A stretch of 64,000 nucleotides of DNA from the NCBI RefSeq assembly GCF_034356035.1, contig NZ_CP136423.1, positions 2,356,001 through 2,420,000 of the forward strand, in the 5' to 3' direction. The stretch comes from Blautia hydrogenotrophica DSM 10507 (lineage in GTDB: Bacteria > Bacillota > Clostridia > Lachnospirales > Lachnospiraceae). The position numbers and the translations under genes are program-made. The notes beneath the pieces were generated by a model that was not told where the DNA came from, searched no databases, and saw nothing but the letters and a program-made list of their open reading frames with translations. Shown one piece after another: positions 25,710 through 34,506 of the stretch (position 1 is the first letter of the stretch; each line of letters opens with the position of its first letter).

Positions 25710-25961
25710 TTATTTCATTCCAAACTGATTTTTTATCTGATTCATCATTTGATCTATATCAACATTCTTTTCTTTCCCAAGATTCCTACAAAGCTGTTCT
25801 AAGCCTTTGGAATCTCCTTTTTCCATCATCTGTAAAGCATTTGACATCACAGGATTATTTCCGGCCTGTTGTTTCATCATGTTTATAAGCATTTGACGAG
25901 GGTTTCCTCCATTTTTCATCATTTGCATAAGTTGCATCGGGTTAAATTGCATATTCATCAT
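25710..25961 (-). CDS. Met/Gln-rich small hypothetical protein
   Basis: An 83-residue protein, MMNMQFNPMQLMQMMKNGGN, unusually rich in methionine. The last 4 nt overlap the preceding gene's end (ATGA type). Unknown function; part of the low-complexity cluster. Confidence 0.5.
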   Translation of the reverse strand: MMNMQFNPMQLMQMMKNGGNPRQMLINMMKQQAGNNPVMSNALQMMEKGDSKGLEQLCRNLGKEKNVDIDQMMNQIKNQFGMK

Positions 25962-26467
25962 TTCTGATTACCTCCCCTCTGCACTTTAGGAGATTCTATC
26001 GGTGTAATCATCTGTTTAATCTCAGATAGTTCTCCGCCAATTCCCTGTAATATCTCTGCTTTAACTTGTCCAAGCATAGAATTAAGCATCTGAATATCAA
26101 CATACGATTGATCTTCCTTTTGCTTTTCATCTTCCGGCTGAACTGCCTTATATGTAATAATCTGACTTGTTCCATCTGCCATAAGCCTTTTTACATATAC
26201 TTCTGACAAATCGGATTTTGGATAAAAGGTAGGCTGGCCGCTCATGTCAACATTCTTCGCCTTTACCACGTCCAGGCCATCCACAATTTCTCCATTCAGA
26301 CCAGGAGTTTGAGCCTGCTGAACAGGTTGGTTATATAACTGTTGCTGATTATACTGTGTCTGCATCTGAGCCAATCTGTCATATTGCGGTTGTAAAGGAT
26401 TATACTGTTGATATCCTCCATACTGTGGCTGATATCCGAAGTTTTGATATGTCGGAAATGGTTGCAT
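25958..26467 (-). CDS. Gln/Tyr-rich hypothetical protein
   Basis: A 169-residue protein whose first 60 residues are glutamine-, tyrosine- and proline-rich (YQPQYGGYQQYNPLQPQYDR). The second half contains SEVYVKRLMADGTSQIITYK and a helical C-terminus. No family recognised; it is coupled to 25710-25961. Confidence 0.5.
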   Translation of the reverse strand: MQPFPTYQNFGYQPQYGGYQQYNPLQPQYDRLAQMQTQYNQQQLYNQPVQQAQTPGLNGEIVDGLDVVKAKNVDMSGQPTFYPKSDLSEVYVKRLMADGTSQIITYKAVQPEDEKQKEDQSYVDIQMLNSMLGQVKAEILQGIGGELSEIKQMITPIESPKVQRGGNQK

Positions 26468-26561
26468 AACGTTTTCCTCCCCTGTCTTTATGATTTAATT
26501 TTAAATGACGGGACCGTTATTCACCATTCCATAAAACTGTCACATTTCTATCACCAATATG

Positions 26562-26813
26562 TCATTTCCAATTTTCTGAAATTCCTCTATAATATTTAGG
26601 TGCTGTTTTGATGATCTTTGTTTTCATCGTTCGATTTATTCTGTTAATAGTGCTAACGCTACAATTCATTTTTTCTGCTACTTCTTCCAATGGAATTTTA
26701 CTATTTCTATACAAAAAGAGGGAGCGCTCCCTTTCATCAAAGTTTGCCTCCCTCAAATAAAAATCAATTTCTTCTTTTATAAATTCCTTATAAAAATTTC
26801 TTTTTAAATCCAT
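26562..26813 (-). CDS. Sigma-70 region-4-like helix-turn-helix protein
   Basis: An 83-residue protein with ERERSLFLYRNSKIPLEEVA followed by EKMNCSVSTINRINRTMKTK, a helix-turn-helix resembling sigma region 4. It may regulate late genes; target unknown. Confidence 0.55.
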   Translation of the reverse strand: MDLKRNFYKEFIKEEIDFYLREANFDERERSLFLYRNSKIPLEEVAEKMNCSVSTINRINRTMKTKIIKTAPKYYRGISENWK

Positions 26814-26842
26814 TCCACTTCCCTCCCTGAAATGGAATCTAG

Positions 26843-27154
26843 CTACATCGGAAAAACACCGCTTGCGATAAATCCTATTAACGCTCCGATTATTCCTGTC
26901 AAAACACTTGTAGCAATCGTTTCATATCTTTTCCCAGGTTTTTCCATAAGAACCTTAACATTACCGCTGATTTCGTCTAATTTCTCATTAATGTGCTCCC
27001 TGTCGCTTTTAGAAGAAATCATGTCTTTCTCAACATCTTCCAGTCGATTAAAAAACTCTTTATGATCTTTAGAGTTCTTATCTCTAAATTCCTTAAAATC
27101 TTCTTCGATTTTTTTTAATCGGTGTTCATTCACGCAATTATTTTCACATCCCAT
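26843..27154 (-). CDS. XhlA-like membrane protein
   Basis: A 103-residue protein with an N-terminal coiled coil (about 10-70) and a C-terminal membrane helix (SVLTGIIGALIGFIASGVF). This layout matches haemolysin XhlA-type phage proteins that assist holins. It is far from the endolysin, which is not in the window. Confidence 0.7.
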   Translation of the reverse strand: MGCENNCVNEHRLKKIEEDFKEFRDKNSKDHKEFFNRLEDVEKDMISSKSDREHINEKLDEISGNVKVLMEKPGKRYETIATSVLTGIIGALIGFIASGVFPM

Positions 27155-27285
27155 TTAAACACCTCTTCTTTTTCTTCTCTCCCTTTTTTAATTTTGCCAA
27201 CTCCCCAACCACACTCATTGTTGGCACCCTGCGATTAAAGCGGGAGGGAATTACCTTAACCACGCACCGGCTTTTACTGCAAAAA

Positions 27286-27624
27286 CTATAAAATTCTTGC
27301 TATTGGAATAACATTGTGCAAAGAATAAATCTCCGATTCACTTTCCCAAGATCGGTTTGTACTATTTTCAGAATGAGAACCTTGAAATTCATATCCTTGT
27401 TTTATGGCCCAATATAAAGACAAATCCAAGAGACAAGAATAATACTTGTCCATATCCTTCTCAATCATAATTTGGGGATAAGCGCTAGGATAGTTCCTTT
27501 TATTTTTAAAAGATTTTATTGAACGTTTGATGCAAAAGAGCAGAGTAGATTCCTGCTCTTCCTCATAATCATCTCCAAAATAATTTTTCAAATCTTGAAG
27601 TATTTCCAACTCCACTCTGCTCAC
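27286..27624 (-). CDS. Head-tail connector (gp6-like)
   Basis: A 112-residue protein with LEILQDLKNYFGDDYEEEQE and a helical core, fitting the HK97 gp6/SPP1 gp15 DNA-packaging connector position directly downstream of the capsid gene. It begins 6 nt after the preceding gene. Confidence 0.65.
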   Translation of the reverse strand: MSRVELEILQDLKNYFGDDYEEEQESTLLFCIKRSIKSFKNKRNYPSAYPQIMIEKDMDKYYSCLLDLSLYWAIKQGYEFQGSHSENSTNRSWESESEIYSLHNVIPIARIL

Positions 27625-27630
27625 CTGCCT

Positions 27631-27894
27631 TTATATTTGTTGGGAAAGAAATTCCCCAATCACTTCATCTTTAATAACTTTAGTAATCATAATTCCATTA
27701 TCTTCCGCCAACTTTCTTATATCCTTGACGGTCATTGCGCTCAAATCCTCGTATGTATATTTCTCGTCAGAACCTTCAAACGCAATATCCGTATCATCAA
27801 AAGGCATTATCTGCTCTTCTTTTTCGTCATTTGGAACTTCTTCTTCGGCGAGGTACAAAACCCCGCCGAACTTTACTTTATGGTCATACTTCAT
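27631..27894 (-). CDS. Small head-region protein with HeH/Rho-N-like helix pair
   Basis: An 87-residue protein. The C-terminal half (YTYEDLSAMTVKDIRKLAED) has the short two-helix motif found in capsid-associated proteins of Firmicutes phages. Function unknown. Confidence 0.5.
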   Translation of the reverse strand: MKYDHKVKFGGVLYLAEEEVPNDEKEEQIMPFDDTDIAFEGSDEKYTYEDLSAMTVKDIRKLAEDNGIMITKVIKDEVIGEFLSQQI

Positions 27895-27907
27895 AGCTTG
27901 ACCTCCG

Positions 27908-28975
27908 TTATTTCACTTTGATTACATAGATAGCATCCATTCCCTCGAAGGATGGCAAACAAATCTGTGAAGCCGTGGTAGACACCAGCACAGGCGGACC
28001 ATAATCTGTTTTCTTTGCAATCGCAATACCATTCTTCACGATAGATACATCTACTGTAGAATCTCCCAGCAGCGTTCTTTCCTCTGGTGTTGTGCCGTAA
28101 TATGTATTACCCAGGACTCCATCACCGATAATAGTTACATAATCATCAGGGAAGAAGTTCTTGTCCGTGCCATCAAAATCTGTATATCTCTTATCGTTTT
28201 TGATAAGCTGAAGCTCTGTTTTTAATTCAAACAAGTCCCTAGTTCCCTTTGCATCCAGATATGCATTTTTTACACCAGAAGCGGTAATCATTGCGTTCAT
28301 CATCTGCTCATTGTCAATCAGATAATTAAACGTTTTCGTAGTCATCATCGCAAATCTAGGTTTAAAACCAAGATTTGCCAGATATGCGGTACCCTCTGCG
28401 ATATCACTCAATGGCTTTGCTGTTTCTGGTTTGTCCCAAGTATCCGTTCCAGTCAGTTCTACATAATGTTCCGATTTCCATGTTCCATCCTCGTCATATT
28501 TATAGTTGTAAATTGTGTTGTCTGCCATTCCAACAGAAATCTGCATAGTGCCATTGATAGGTGCCAGTAGATTCATTCTCATCTTCTCAGCAGAAATATC
28601 AGCGCCAAGGGTCAATTCTGCTGCATCATCAAAAATGTGTCTAAGCACATCCTGGACATAAGGGTCATTGGAATCCTGCGCTCTCTGAATCTCCAGCATG
28701 TCAGTCTCGTCAATCTGCATCGACTCCCTAAATAAGGGCATTTGCTCTTTTGTTGCCTTAAATCCGCCTCTGGTGCGAATGGTAGCCATAGAATCAAATG
28801 CGGACGGTTTCAGGGCAACGCCAAGCCCTTTTCTAATCTTAATCCATTTCAAATCAACTCCGGTCTTTTTAATTGCCGGAAAAAATACTTCCCCATAATA
28901 GGGAAGATTGCTACTCGGGTCATTTGTAATGTAAGCGGCGATTGCTTTCGCCGTAAAAACATCAGATAACTTCAT
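27908..28975 (-). CDS. Major capsid protein (E family)
   Basis: A 355-residue protein starting MKLSDVFTAKAIAAYITNDP; start ATG 28975 behind AAAGGAG. It matches the lambda-E-type major capsid family seen in Clostridia phages (GEVFFPAIKKTGVDLKWIK, later FFPDDYVTIIGDGVLGNTYY). It forms the icosahedral shell with the decoration and scaffold proteins encoded just upstream. Its leader carries the two-hairpin RNA element. Confidence 0.85.
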   Translation of the reverse strand: MKLSDVFTAKAIAAYITNDPSSNLPYYGEVFFPAIKKTGVDLKWIKIRKGLGVALKPSAFDSMATIRTRGGFKATKEQMPLFRESMQIDETDMLEIQRAQDSNDPYVQDVLRHIFDDAAELTLGADISAEKMRMNLLAPINGTMQISVGMADNTIYNYKYDEDGTWKSEHYVELTGTDTWDKPETAKPLSDIAEGTAYLANLGFKPRFAMMTTKTFNYLIDNEQMMNAMITASGVKNAYLDAKGTRDLFELKTELQLIKNDKRYTDFDGTDKNFFPDDYVTIIGDGVLGNTYYGTTPEERTLLGDSTVDVSIVKNGIAIAKKTDYGPPVLVSTTASQICLPSFEGMDAIYVIKVK

Positions 28976-28988
28976 TTTTCTCCTTTCC

Positions 28989-29039
28989 ACCCCGTAAACT
29001 TTTAGGGGTCAGCAACTAACTTCAAATTTTATTAGTCGG
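28989..29039 (-). promoter_or_regulatory. Two-hairpin 5' UTR element, copy 1 (major capsid)
   Basis: Minus strand: CGACTA (29038-29033) pairs with TAGTTG (29018-29013), then CTG, then ACCCC (29009-29005) with GGGGT (28993-28989), then GAAAGGAG and ATG. Both stems are kept relative to the major tail copy by compensatory or G-U changes. Confidence 0.75.
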
Positions 29040-29047
29040 CAAATTTA

Positions 29048-29473
29048 TTAAGCGCCTCCTCCGCTGGCTGCGTCTGGAATAGTCCCAACAACTCCGGGTT
29101 CCTCAAATACAATGCGGCAGCCAGCATTTACCAAAGCCGCTACCAGTTTTGCATCATATGTGCATCCGCTATTGTCCTGTGCCCTTTTCGTATGTATGTA
29201 AGCTTTTTTCAAAAGTGCCCCCTGTGGCCTGGATTCATAAGTATCCCGATAAAGAATTCCTACTGCTCCAGTAAACGGTGTGGTTTTCTGCGGCTTACCG
29301 TTCTTATCAACGGGTGTTCCAGCCTTCACCACTTTTTCTCCTGTCACCTTATTTGTATCCGTGACACTAGTAAAATCAATCGTCATTGCGATCGCTTCTT
29401 TTTCCTTACGATTTAAAATCGTGGGCTCGGAAACATAAGTTAAGGTATCAACTTTCATATCTCCTCTTGCCAT
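29048..29473 (-). CDS. Capsid decoration protein
   Basis: A 141-residue protein between scaffold and major capsid, the usual place of a decoration protein. It has a beta-rich pattern with TPFTGAVGILYRDTYESRPQ and a glycine-rich C-terminus (ASGGGA). The assignment follows gene order and lambda-gpD-like length. Confidence 0.6.
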   Translation of the reverse strand: MARGDMKVDTLTYVSEPTILNRKEKEAIAMTIDFTSVTDTNKVTGEKVVKAGTPVDKNGKPQKTTPFTGAVGILYRDTYESRPQGALLKKAYIHTKRAQDNSGCTYDAKLVAALVNAGCRIVFEEPGVVGTIPDAASGGGA

Positions 29474-29486
29474 TTGCTCATCCTCC

Positions 29487-30083
29487 TTATAGCAATCTTT
29501 TTAATAAATCTTCATTGATTCCACGCCCGGCCTTTTGCGATGCCAGATTTGTAGCAAACTGGATAGAGGCCTCATCCTTGCTTGTAGCCCCGCTGCCGGC
29601 CTTAATATCCGGGTTATCCTTCAAATATGTTTGAAGTGCATCCTCACCGGACTGCTTTTTTACTGCCTGTACAAATTTTCCTAAAGCAGAGAAAAACTTA
29701 TCTGTATCAGTCAACTCTCCAGTTAATTCGGACAATGACTCTGCTGTCTTTTCATCCATGCCAATTCCCATATACCGCTTGCTGTAGTCCATCGTTCGGA
29801 ATTTGGATTCAAGTTCCTGGATTCTGGCATCTTTGGCTTCATCGGCGGCTTTCTTTGCCTCTGCCTCTTGTTCCTCGGCTGTCATTTTAGCTTTTAACTG
29901 CTTTTTAGCATTGGAAAGCTCAGAAGAAGCTGTATCAAATGAATTTTTCAATTTAGCCTTTTCTGCCCGTTCCTTCGCCAGTTCAGCCATCAGTTCTTCT
30001 ACCGTTGGTGTATCATGCCCTGGGGTTTCGATGACCTGACTTTCAGTTTCAGCCATTGTTGTTGATTCAATGTTCTCCGCCAT
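29487..30083 (-). CDS. Capsid scaffold protein
   Basis: A 198-residue, strongly helical and charged protein (coiled coil about 30-95, EELMAELAKERAEKAKLKNS) between portal and capsid genes. This composition and location are typical of phage scaffolds. Confidence 0.75.
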   Translation of the reverse strand: MAENIESTTMAETESQVIETPGHDTPTVEELMAELAKERAEKAKLKNSFDTASSELSNAKKQLKAKMTAEEQEAEAKKAADEAKDARIQELESKFRTMDYSKRYMGIGMDEKTAESLSELTGELTDTDKFFSALGKFVQAVKKQSGEDALQTYLKDNPDIKAGSGATSKDEASIQFATNLASQKAGRGINEDLLKRLL

Positions 30084-30196
30084 ATAAATTCCTACCTTTC
30101 TGCGATTATAGACTTCTCTGTCTTCCTTATTTTGCGTTTTACGGTTTCTCTACCGTTTGCGATATTTGTATAGCCCCTTCTCTGGGGCATATAAAA

Positions 30197-30216
30197 ACAG
30201 CCGGTTTCCCGACTGT
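30197..30216 (-). terminator. Terminator between portal and scaffold genes
   Basis: ACAG-C-CGG and CCG-A-CTGT pair around a TTT loop, with a C/A mismatch like those in the promoter-terminator modules, followed by TTTTTATAT on the minus strand. Confidence 0.65.
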
Positions 30217-30218
30217 AA

Positions 30219-31748
30219 TTAAACTATTTGCTTTGAATTATTTGTTTGCATCCCATCTACACCAGGGCTATTTTCTGTCTGGTCTGATTCATCCTGTGTC
30301 AGCCGTTCTGGTGCTTCATTTTCCTTATCCTTGTCAAACAAAGACTTCTGGTATGCTTCCATAGTATCCTTGCTATCAAGCCATACTTGCTCAATATCCG
30401 GCCACACGCCGCCGCCCATCTGTAACGCCCATCTAGGATGTACGCCTATATTGACTGCCGCTGCGCTTGCATTTATTTTACTATTCAAGTCATAATTTTT
30501 CTGTCTGACGAAGTGGATATTAATATCAGTATGATGAATTTTCCTCAAAGGATTATCCGATGGCAATTTATCTGTTGACGCAAAACTTATTGCCCGCAAT
30601 ATCAATTTTAGTTCTTCTCTGGCTGCGCCCTGTACAAGCTGTTCTTCCCTAGCCGCGTCAACTGCTGTAGCGTTCCATCCCGACATAGTGTCCGTGGCTA
30701 TCCCGGTACTTCCTCCTCCTTCGGATGAGTATTGCATTGGAACAAAACACCTTTTCAAAATCTCATTGCGTGTCGTTGTGATATTCTCTAAAACCGGAGC
30801 CGAATCCAATGTGCTCGACAAAGGAGCTATCTTTGCGTCTTTCCCTTCTGCGCTATACGTTTTCACCCATTGTCCGCTCTTAGGAGTAACCTCCTCTCCC
30901 GTTTCTGGGTTTACTGGAAAGTCCGTGTTATGCGCCCACCAGATTTCTTGCGTTCGCTGCACTGCATCATTCGCTACGCTTGACACCAAGGAATTGAGGT
31001 TGTCCATAAGGTCAATTTGCCGCTCAAAGCAACCTGTCCTATCAACCGCGCGTTCATATTCCACAACTGGAATCATGCCCAGCAGATTTGCCCGGATATC
31101 TACAATTTTCCCTGCCTCAATCTCAAACCGCTGCTTGTCAGTAAAACAGGTAAACAAATTCTTTGTCCCACTTTTAACATAGGTGACACCCAAAACCTTC
31201 TTTTGCCCGACACCATTATGATAGACACAAAAGGCAAATCTGGAATCCAAAGTGTTGACATTTACATAGGAACTCTGAATTTTTTCATCTTCCCATTCTG
31301 TTTTAACACCAATCAACCTATGCCCTATACCTGTTTTTTCCACAAAATCTGCTAATTTCTGATTTTCTGCACCTATGCAAATTCCATTCAGCATCATTTC
31401 ATTTAAAGCTGAAATCCCGGAACTGTCTATATCCTCATCTGTATCATGCGGTTCTTGATTTCCTCTCTGCGTATAAATAGGAGGAATCCCCCAAAAATAT
31501 CCCTTCTTAAACTCTGTCACATAGTTAGCCATATTGTCGGTAGTTTGGATATTTATTTCTGGGCGCACAATTTTATGGTATGGTAATGGCTGCACACCAA
31601 TTTCATAATCTATAAGAAATTGCATTTCGCAGGCGTTTATCCGATGCTTAGAATATGCTTTTTGAAGAACAGGAATAATATTTTTTTCTGTTATTTGTTT
31701 TTCATCTGTTAATATCTTTCTTCTTCCTGCAAGTTTCATTCTTACCAC
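30219..31748 (-). CDS. Portal protein (SPP1 gp6 type)
   Basis: A 509-residue protein downstream of terminase. It shows the SPP1-type portal pattern: YKYHKIVRPEINIQ-like N-terminus (LPYHKIVRPEINIQTTDNMA), VVEYERAVDRTGCFERQIDL and NSLVSSVANDAVQRTQEIWW in the middle, and an acidic C-terminus. It is the DNA entry channel and nucleates capsid assembly. Confidence 0.85.
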   Translation of the reverse strand: MVRMKLAGRRKILTDEKQITEKNIIPVLQKAYSKHRINACEMQFLIDYEIGVQPLPYHKIVRPEINIQTTDNMANYVTEFKKGYFWGIPPIYTQRGNQEPHDTDEDIDSSGISALNEMMLNGICIGAENQKLADFVEKTGIGHRLIGVKTEWEDEKIQSSYVNVNTLDSRFAFCVYHNGVGQKKVLGVTYVKSGTKNLFTCFTDKQRFEIEAGKIVDIRANLLGMIPVVEYERAVDRTGCFERQIDLMDNLNSLVSSVANDAVQRTQEIWWAHNTDFPVNPETGEEVTPKSGQWVKTYSAEGKDAKIAPLSSTLDSAPVLENITTTRNEILKRCFVPMQYSSEGGGSTGIATDTMSGWNATAVDAAREEQLVQGAAREELKLILRAISFASTDKLPSDNPLRKIHHTDINIHFVRQKNYDLNSKINASAAAVNIGVHPRWALQMGGGVWPDIEQVWLDSKDTMEAYQKSLFDKDKENEAPERLTQDESDQTENSPGVDGMQTNNSKQIV

Positions 31749-31751
31749 CCA

Positions 31752-31904
31752 TTATGTTTTTACATACTTTCCGCCAAATTGGACCCCGGAACCCGACACA
31801 CGCTTTTCAAATTTGGTTGGTATGTCTACCCATTTCTTTCCTTTTATTCTTCTATAATCTTTCAATCTGTTTTCTCTTGTTTTTTCCACTTTTACAATTT
31901 CCAA
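31752..31904 (-). CDS. Small basic hypothetical protein
   Basis: A frame open from 31964 passes through a terminator hairpin, so translation probably starts later. TTG 31904 gives 50 residues, LEIVKVEKTRENRLKDYRRI, ending GSGVQFGGKYVKT. It ends 3 nt before the portal start. Reality as a gene is uncertain. Confidence 0.4.
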   Translation of the reverse strand: MEIVKVEKTRENRLKDYRRIKGKKWVDIPTKFEKRVSGSGVQFGGKYVKT

Positions 31905-31908
31905 CAAA

Positions 31909-31935
31909 AAAGCACCTGGACTCGCCAAGTGCTTT
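31909..31935 (-). terminator. Terminator of promoter-terminator module 3
   Basis: AAAGCAC and GTGCTTT pair with a C/A mismatch and TGG/CCA inner stem, followed by six T residues on the minus strand. Nearly identical to 669-696, more than 31 kb away. Confidence 0.75.
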
Positions 31936-31962
31936 CTTTTATTTGTAATATTTGATAATATC

Positions 31963-31995
31963 ATTATACCATCATTTTAAACATCGTTGGTACTC
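31963..31995 (-). promoter_or_regulatory. Late promoter-like element, module 3
   Basis: GAGTACC (31995-31989) lies exactly 20 nt from TATAAT (31968-31963) on the minus strand, just after the stop codon of the ArpU/RinA-like gene and before the terminator and portal operon. Confidence 0.65.
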
Positions 31996-31999
31996 ATTT

Positions 32000-32413
32000 T
32001 TATGTATCTTTTCGTTGATTCAACAAAAAGAAAAAATACCGCCTATAATCATAAAAAGCTGACCGACTGATCGGTATTTCTGAAATATCTCTAAGATACC
32101 AGAACGGTTGCTCATAACATGCCGATTTAATGATTTCATTCCATAATTCCCCTGCCGCATCCTTAGCTGTCTTTTCTATCAAGTCCACTTTTTTTTGCAA
32201 AAACACTCGTTTCAATGCAAGATCGGCTGTCTTATTACTTATATTATTTTTACTTCCATAAGAAACATTACCTATTTGTTGGCTTTTTACAGTATTCACA
32301 TTATATGCCAATTCTTCCTTCCATTCTGGATATTGCTCACAAAATCCGCAAAGTTCTTTATAACGCTTACTAGAAATTCCGTAATTTTTTAAACTTGATT
32401 TTCTTTTATCCAT
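32000..32413 (-). CDS. ArpU/RinA-like late transcriptional regulator
   Basis: A 137-residue protein ending ISRSAFYDYRRYFFFLLN. The SRxxFYxxRRxFFxxL signature is typical of ArpU/RinA-type phage late activators. It lies directly upstream of a GAGTACC promoter module, so it is a candidate to act there. It has no zinc or enzymatic motifs. Confidence 0.6.
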   Translation of the reverse strand: MDKRKSSLKNYGISSKRYKELCGFCEQYPEWKEELAYNVNTVKSQQIGNVSYGSKNNISNKTADLALKRVFLQKKVDLIEKTAKDAAGELWNEIIKSACYEQPFWYLRDISEIPISRSAFYDYRRYFFFLLNQRKDT

Positions 32414-32431
32414 CTATATCACTCCTCTTAA

Positions 32432-34141
32432 TCAAATCGGACTATTGATTATTGTTGTTGGTTTTTGCACTGGCCTTGCTACATATTCTGCAAGCATTGC
32501 CAGAGAGTCTGGCCCATCATCATGTGGCGGCTTAACTTTGACTGTATATGTAACCACATTTTCCATGAACAAACCATAGTCTGATTTTGGCGTATATAAA
32601 CTTGGGTCTAAAAATATACAGTGTTTTTTAATCCAATCAGAATTGACTAATATTTTGGTTTCTTTGTTCGCTTGTGTTCTCTCAGGCTCGATCTGTGCTC
32701 GACATTTTCCATCTATCAATTTTTGAACATTATGCGCGACTCTGCCTCCTGCACTATTTGATTCAAACCTTATCTTATGGGGATTGTGTCGAATCAAAAT
32801 ATTAGCGGATTTCATATCCAATGTGTCATAATCTGTTGTGTCATCAAATACTACATCCGGTATAAAAAAATCTTCTCCAAATTGATATGCAATCGGTAAA
32901 GATTCAAAATCCGCTCCTGTATCCTTTGTATCGCACACCGCCCATATAGCATCAGGCGTCCGCTCTGGCATAATAATAAACTCTGTCTGCTTTTCCGGTA
33001 CTTGCTCCCGATTGAAGAAAAAGCGGCGCAGTTCATCTGTAGGAAATAGTAATCCCTCTCGCTCAATCGGCTGTTGCTGATACAGGCATTTAAAGGATAG
33101 ATCATCCATAGATTCCTTAGCGTCCATGAAGTATTTCTTTGAAAATCCATTCACCGCAAACATGAAGTTACTCTCGCCATCTTCGTTCAAAGCCGGAACC
33201 GCAATAAATCTGGCTTTGGGATTTCCTTCATATAGCTGTTGTAGTTTTCCAATCGGGTCATGGACAGACCATCTTGTGGCAATATAGATTTCTTTACACC
33301 CTTCAAGTCGTCTGGAACGAAGATCATTCACAACCTTTGTCCAAAGTGTTTCCAGGCGTGACTTGTTCAGTGCTTCTTCAATTCCAGATACCAAGTCATC
33401 TGCTGTCAAAAAACGATTACATCTTGTGGCTCCCGTCAACGAACCATCTATGGAACGAAAAGTCCATGTTTTAAATCGCCCATTCCTTTCGAGGTTTACT
33501 GTGGTTTCCTTAGCATTTGTTCCAGTCAGCTTTACATTAGGAAATATTTCATGCCATGTATACTCTACCGGGTCATTTATAATTTCCAATACGCCATCAT
33601 AAAGGGAACGGGTCAAAATGCTACTATGCGCTGAGGATAGGTTAAAATCATTTGGGAACCATCCACCAACAAGGGATAAGAAAAAATCTTCCAGAGTTGA
33701 TTTACCACAACCCGGTGGAACGCTCAAAGCAAAAATATCAAGTTTATCATCCATCAAATCCTGTAATGACTGGATAATTTGGTGCTTTATAAAAACCTCT
33801 CGGCGCGGCTCATAAAATCGTTCCTTGGGAACTCTATTTTTTTCCAGATATAGAAGTCCGCTATCCACTTGATAATTTTGAGCTTCCAACAATAACAATT
33901 TATAGTACAAATCATTAAACTTTCCGCTTCCCGTCTGCCCTGCTACATAGTCAGCCATCTTGTGTGTGTACTGGCTGATCTTCATAGCATAATCACGAAT
34001 TTCTTTATCCTCAAAACCTAAATCTTGCTTCATATTCAAAAGAAGCTGCCAGCTATCTATTTGGTTTTGGTATTGTGTCATGTCGTCTTTTAAGATTTCC
34101 GAAAAAATTTTTTTGTACCATTCAAGCGTTCCTTCTCGCAA
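32432..34141 (-). CDS. terL: Terminase large subunit
   Basis: A 569-residue packaging motor. The Walker A motif is VPPGCGKSTLEDFFLSL near residue 140, followed by an ATPase core (GATRCNRFLTADDLVSGIEE) and a C-terminal nuclease region with acidic residues (IWAVCDTKDTGADFESL; PPHDDGPDSLAML). It starts at TTG 34141, 10 nt from AAGGAGG. The TnpB element lies just upstream. Confidence 0.9.
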   Translation of the reverse strand: MREGTLEWYKKIFSEILKDDMTQYQNQIDSWQLLLNMKQDLGFEDKEIRDYAMKISQYTHKMADYVAGQTGSGKFNDLYYKLLLLEAQNYQVDSGLLYLEKNRVPKERFYEPRREVFIKHQIIQSLQDLMDDKLDIFALSVPPGCGKSTLEDFFLSLVGGWFPNDFNLSSAHSSILTRSLYDGVLEIINDPVEYTWHEIFPNVKLTGTNAKETTVNLERNGRFKTWTFRSIDGSLTGATRCNRFLTADDLVSGIEEALNKSRLETLWTKVVNDLRSRRLEGCKEIYIATRWSVHDPIGKLQQLYEGNPKARFIAVPALNEDGESNFMFAVNGFSKKYFMDAKESMDDLSFKCLYQQQPIEREGLLFPTDELRRFFFNREQVPEKQTEFIIMPERTPDAIWAVCDTKDTGADFESLPIAYQFGEDFFIPDVVFDDTTDYDTLDMKSANILIRHNPHKIRFESNSAGGRVAHNVQKLIDGKCRAQIEPERTQANKETKILVNSDWIKKHCIFLDPSLYTPKSDYGLFMENVVTYTVKVKPPHDDGPDSLAMLAEYVARPVQKPTTIINSPI

Positions 34142-34319
34142 AACAAAAGAGCCTCCTTCCCTACTTAGTAAGAAATTTGGCTCTCAAATGGCTCTCATTT
34201 TACTATTTCATCTTATTTTACTTAACTTCTATTTCTATTTACATAGAAGATTTTGCTTGTTTTACATTTTTTCATCTCGATTCTGTGAATATAAAAATTT
34301 TTCAATCTCCGCTTACGCT

Positions 34320-34506
34320 TGGCTGCTACTCAAAATATGAACAAAGATATCCATATCGAGATATTGAAAGTTCTTGCGAACATTTCTTACTGCTTCTCTG
34401 TATATGCTTTCGCCCTGAGTAAATACAGATACTACTCACAAGTTCTTGTACACTCCACAGTCGTCAATTCCCGACTAGCCATCGGTACATACCTGCAAAT
34501 GCTTGT
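34320..34506 (-). ncRNA. Probable omega RNA/right end of the TnpB element
   Basis: The 3' flank of tnpB on the minus strand runs from the stop codon through GTACCGATGGCTAGTCGGGA and ends near GAACTTTCAATATC. TnpB nucleases use an RNA made from this position as guide scaffold, and the following phage DNA supplies the guide. Exact end not defined. Confidence 0.5.
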
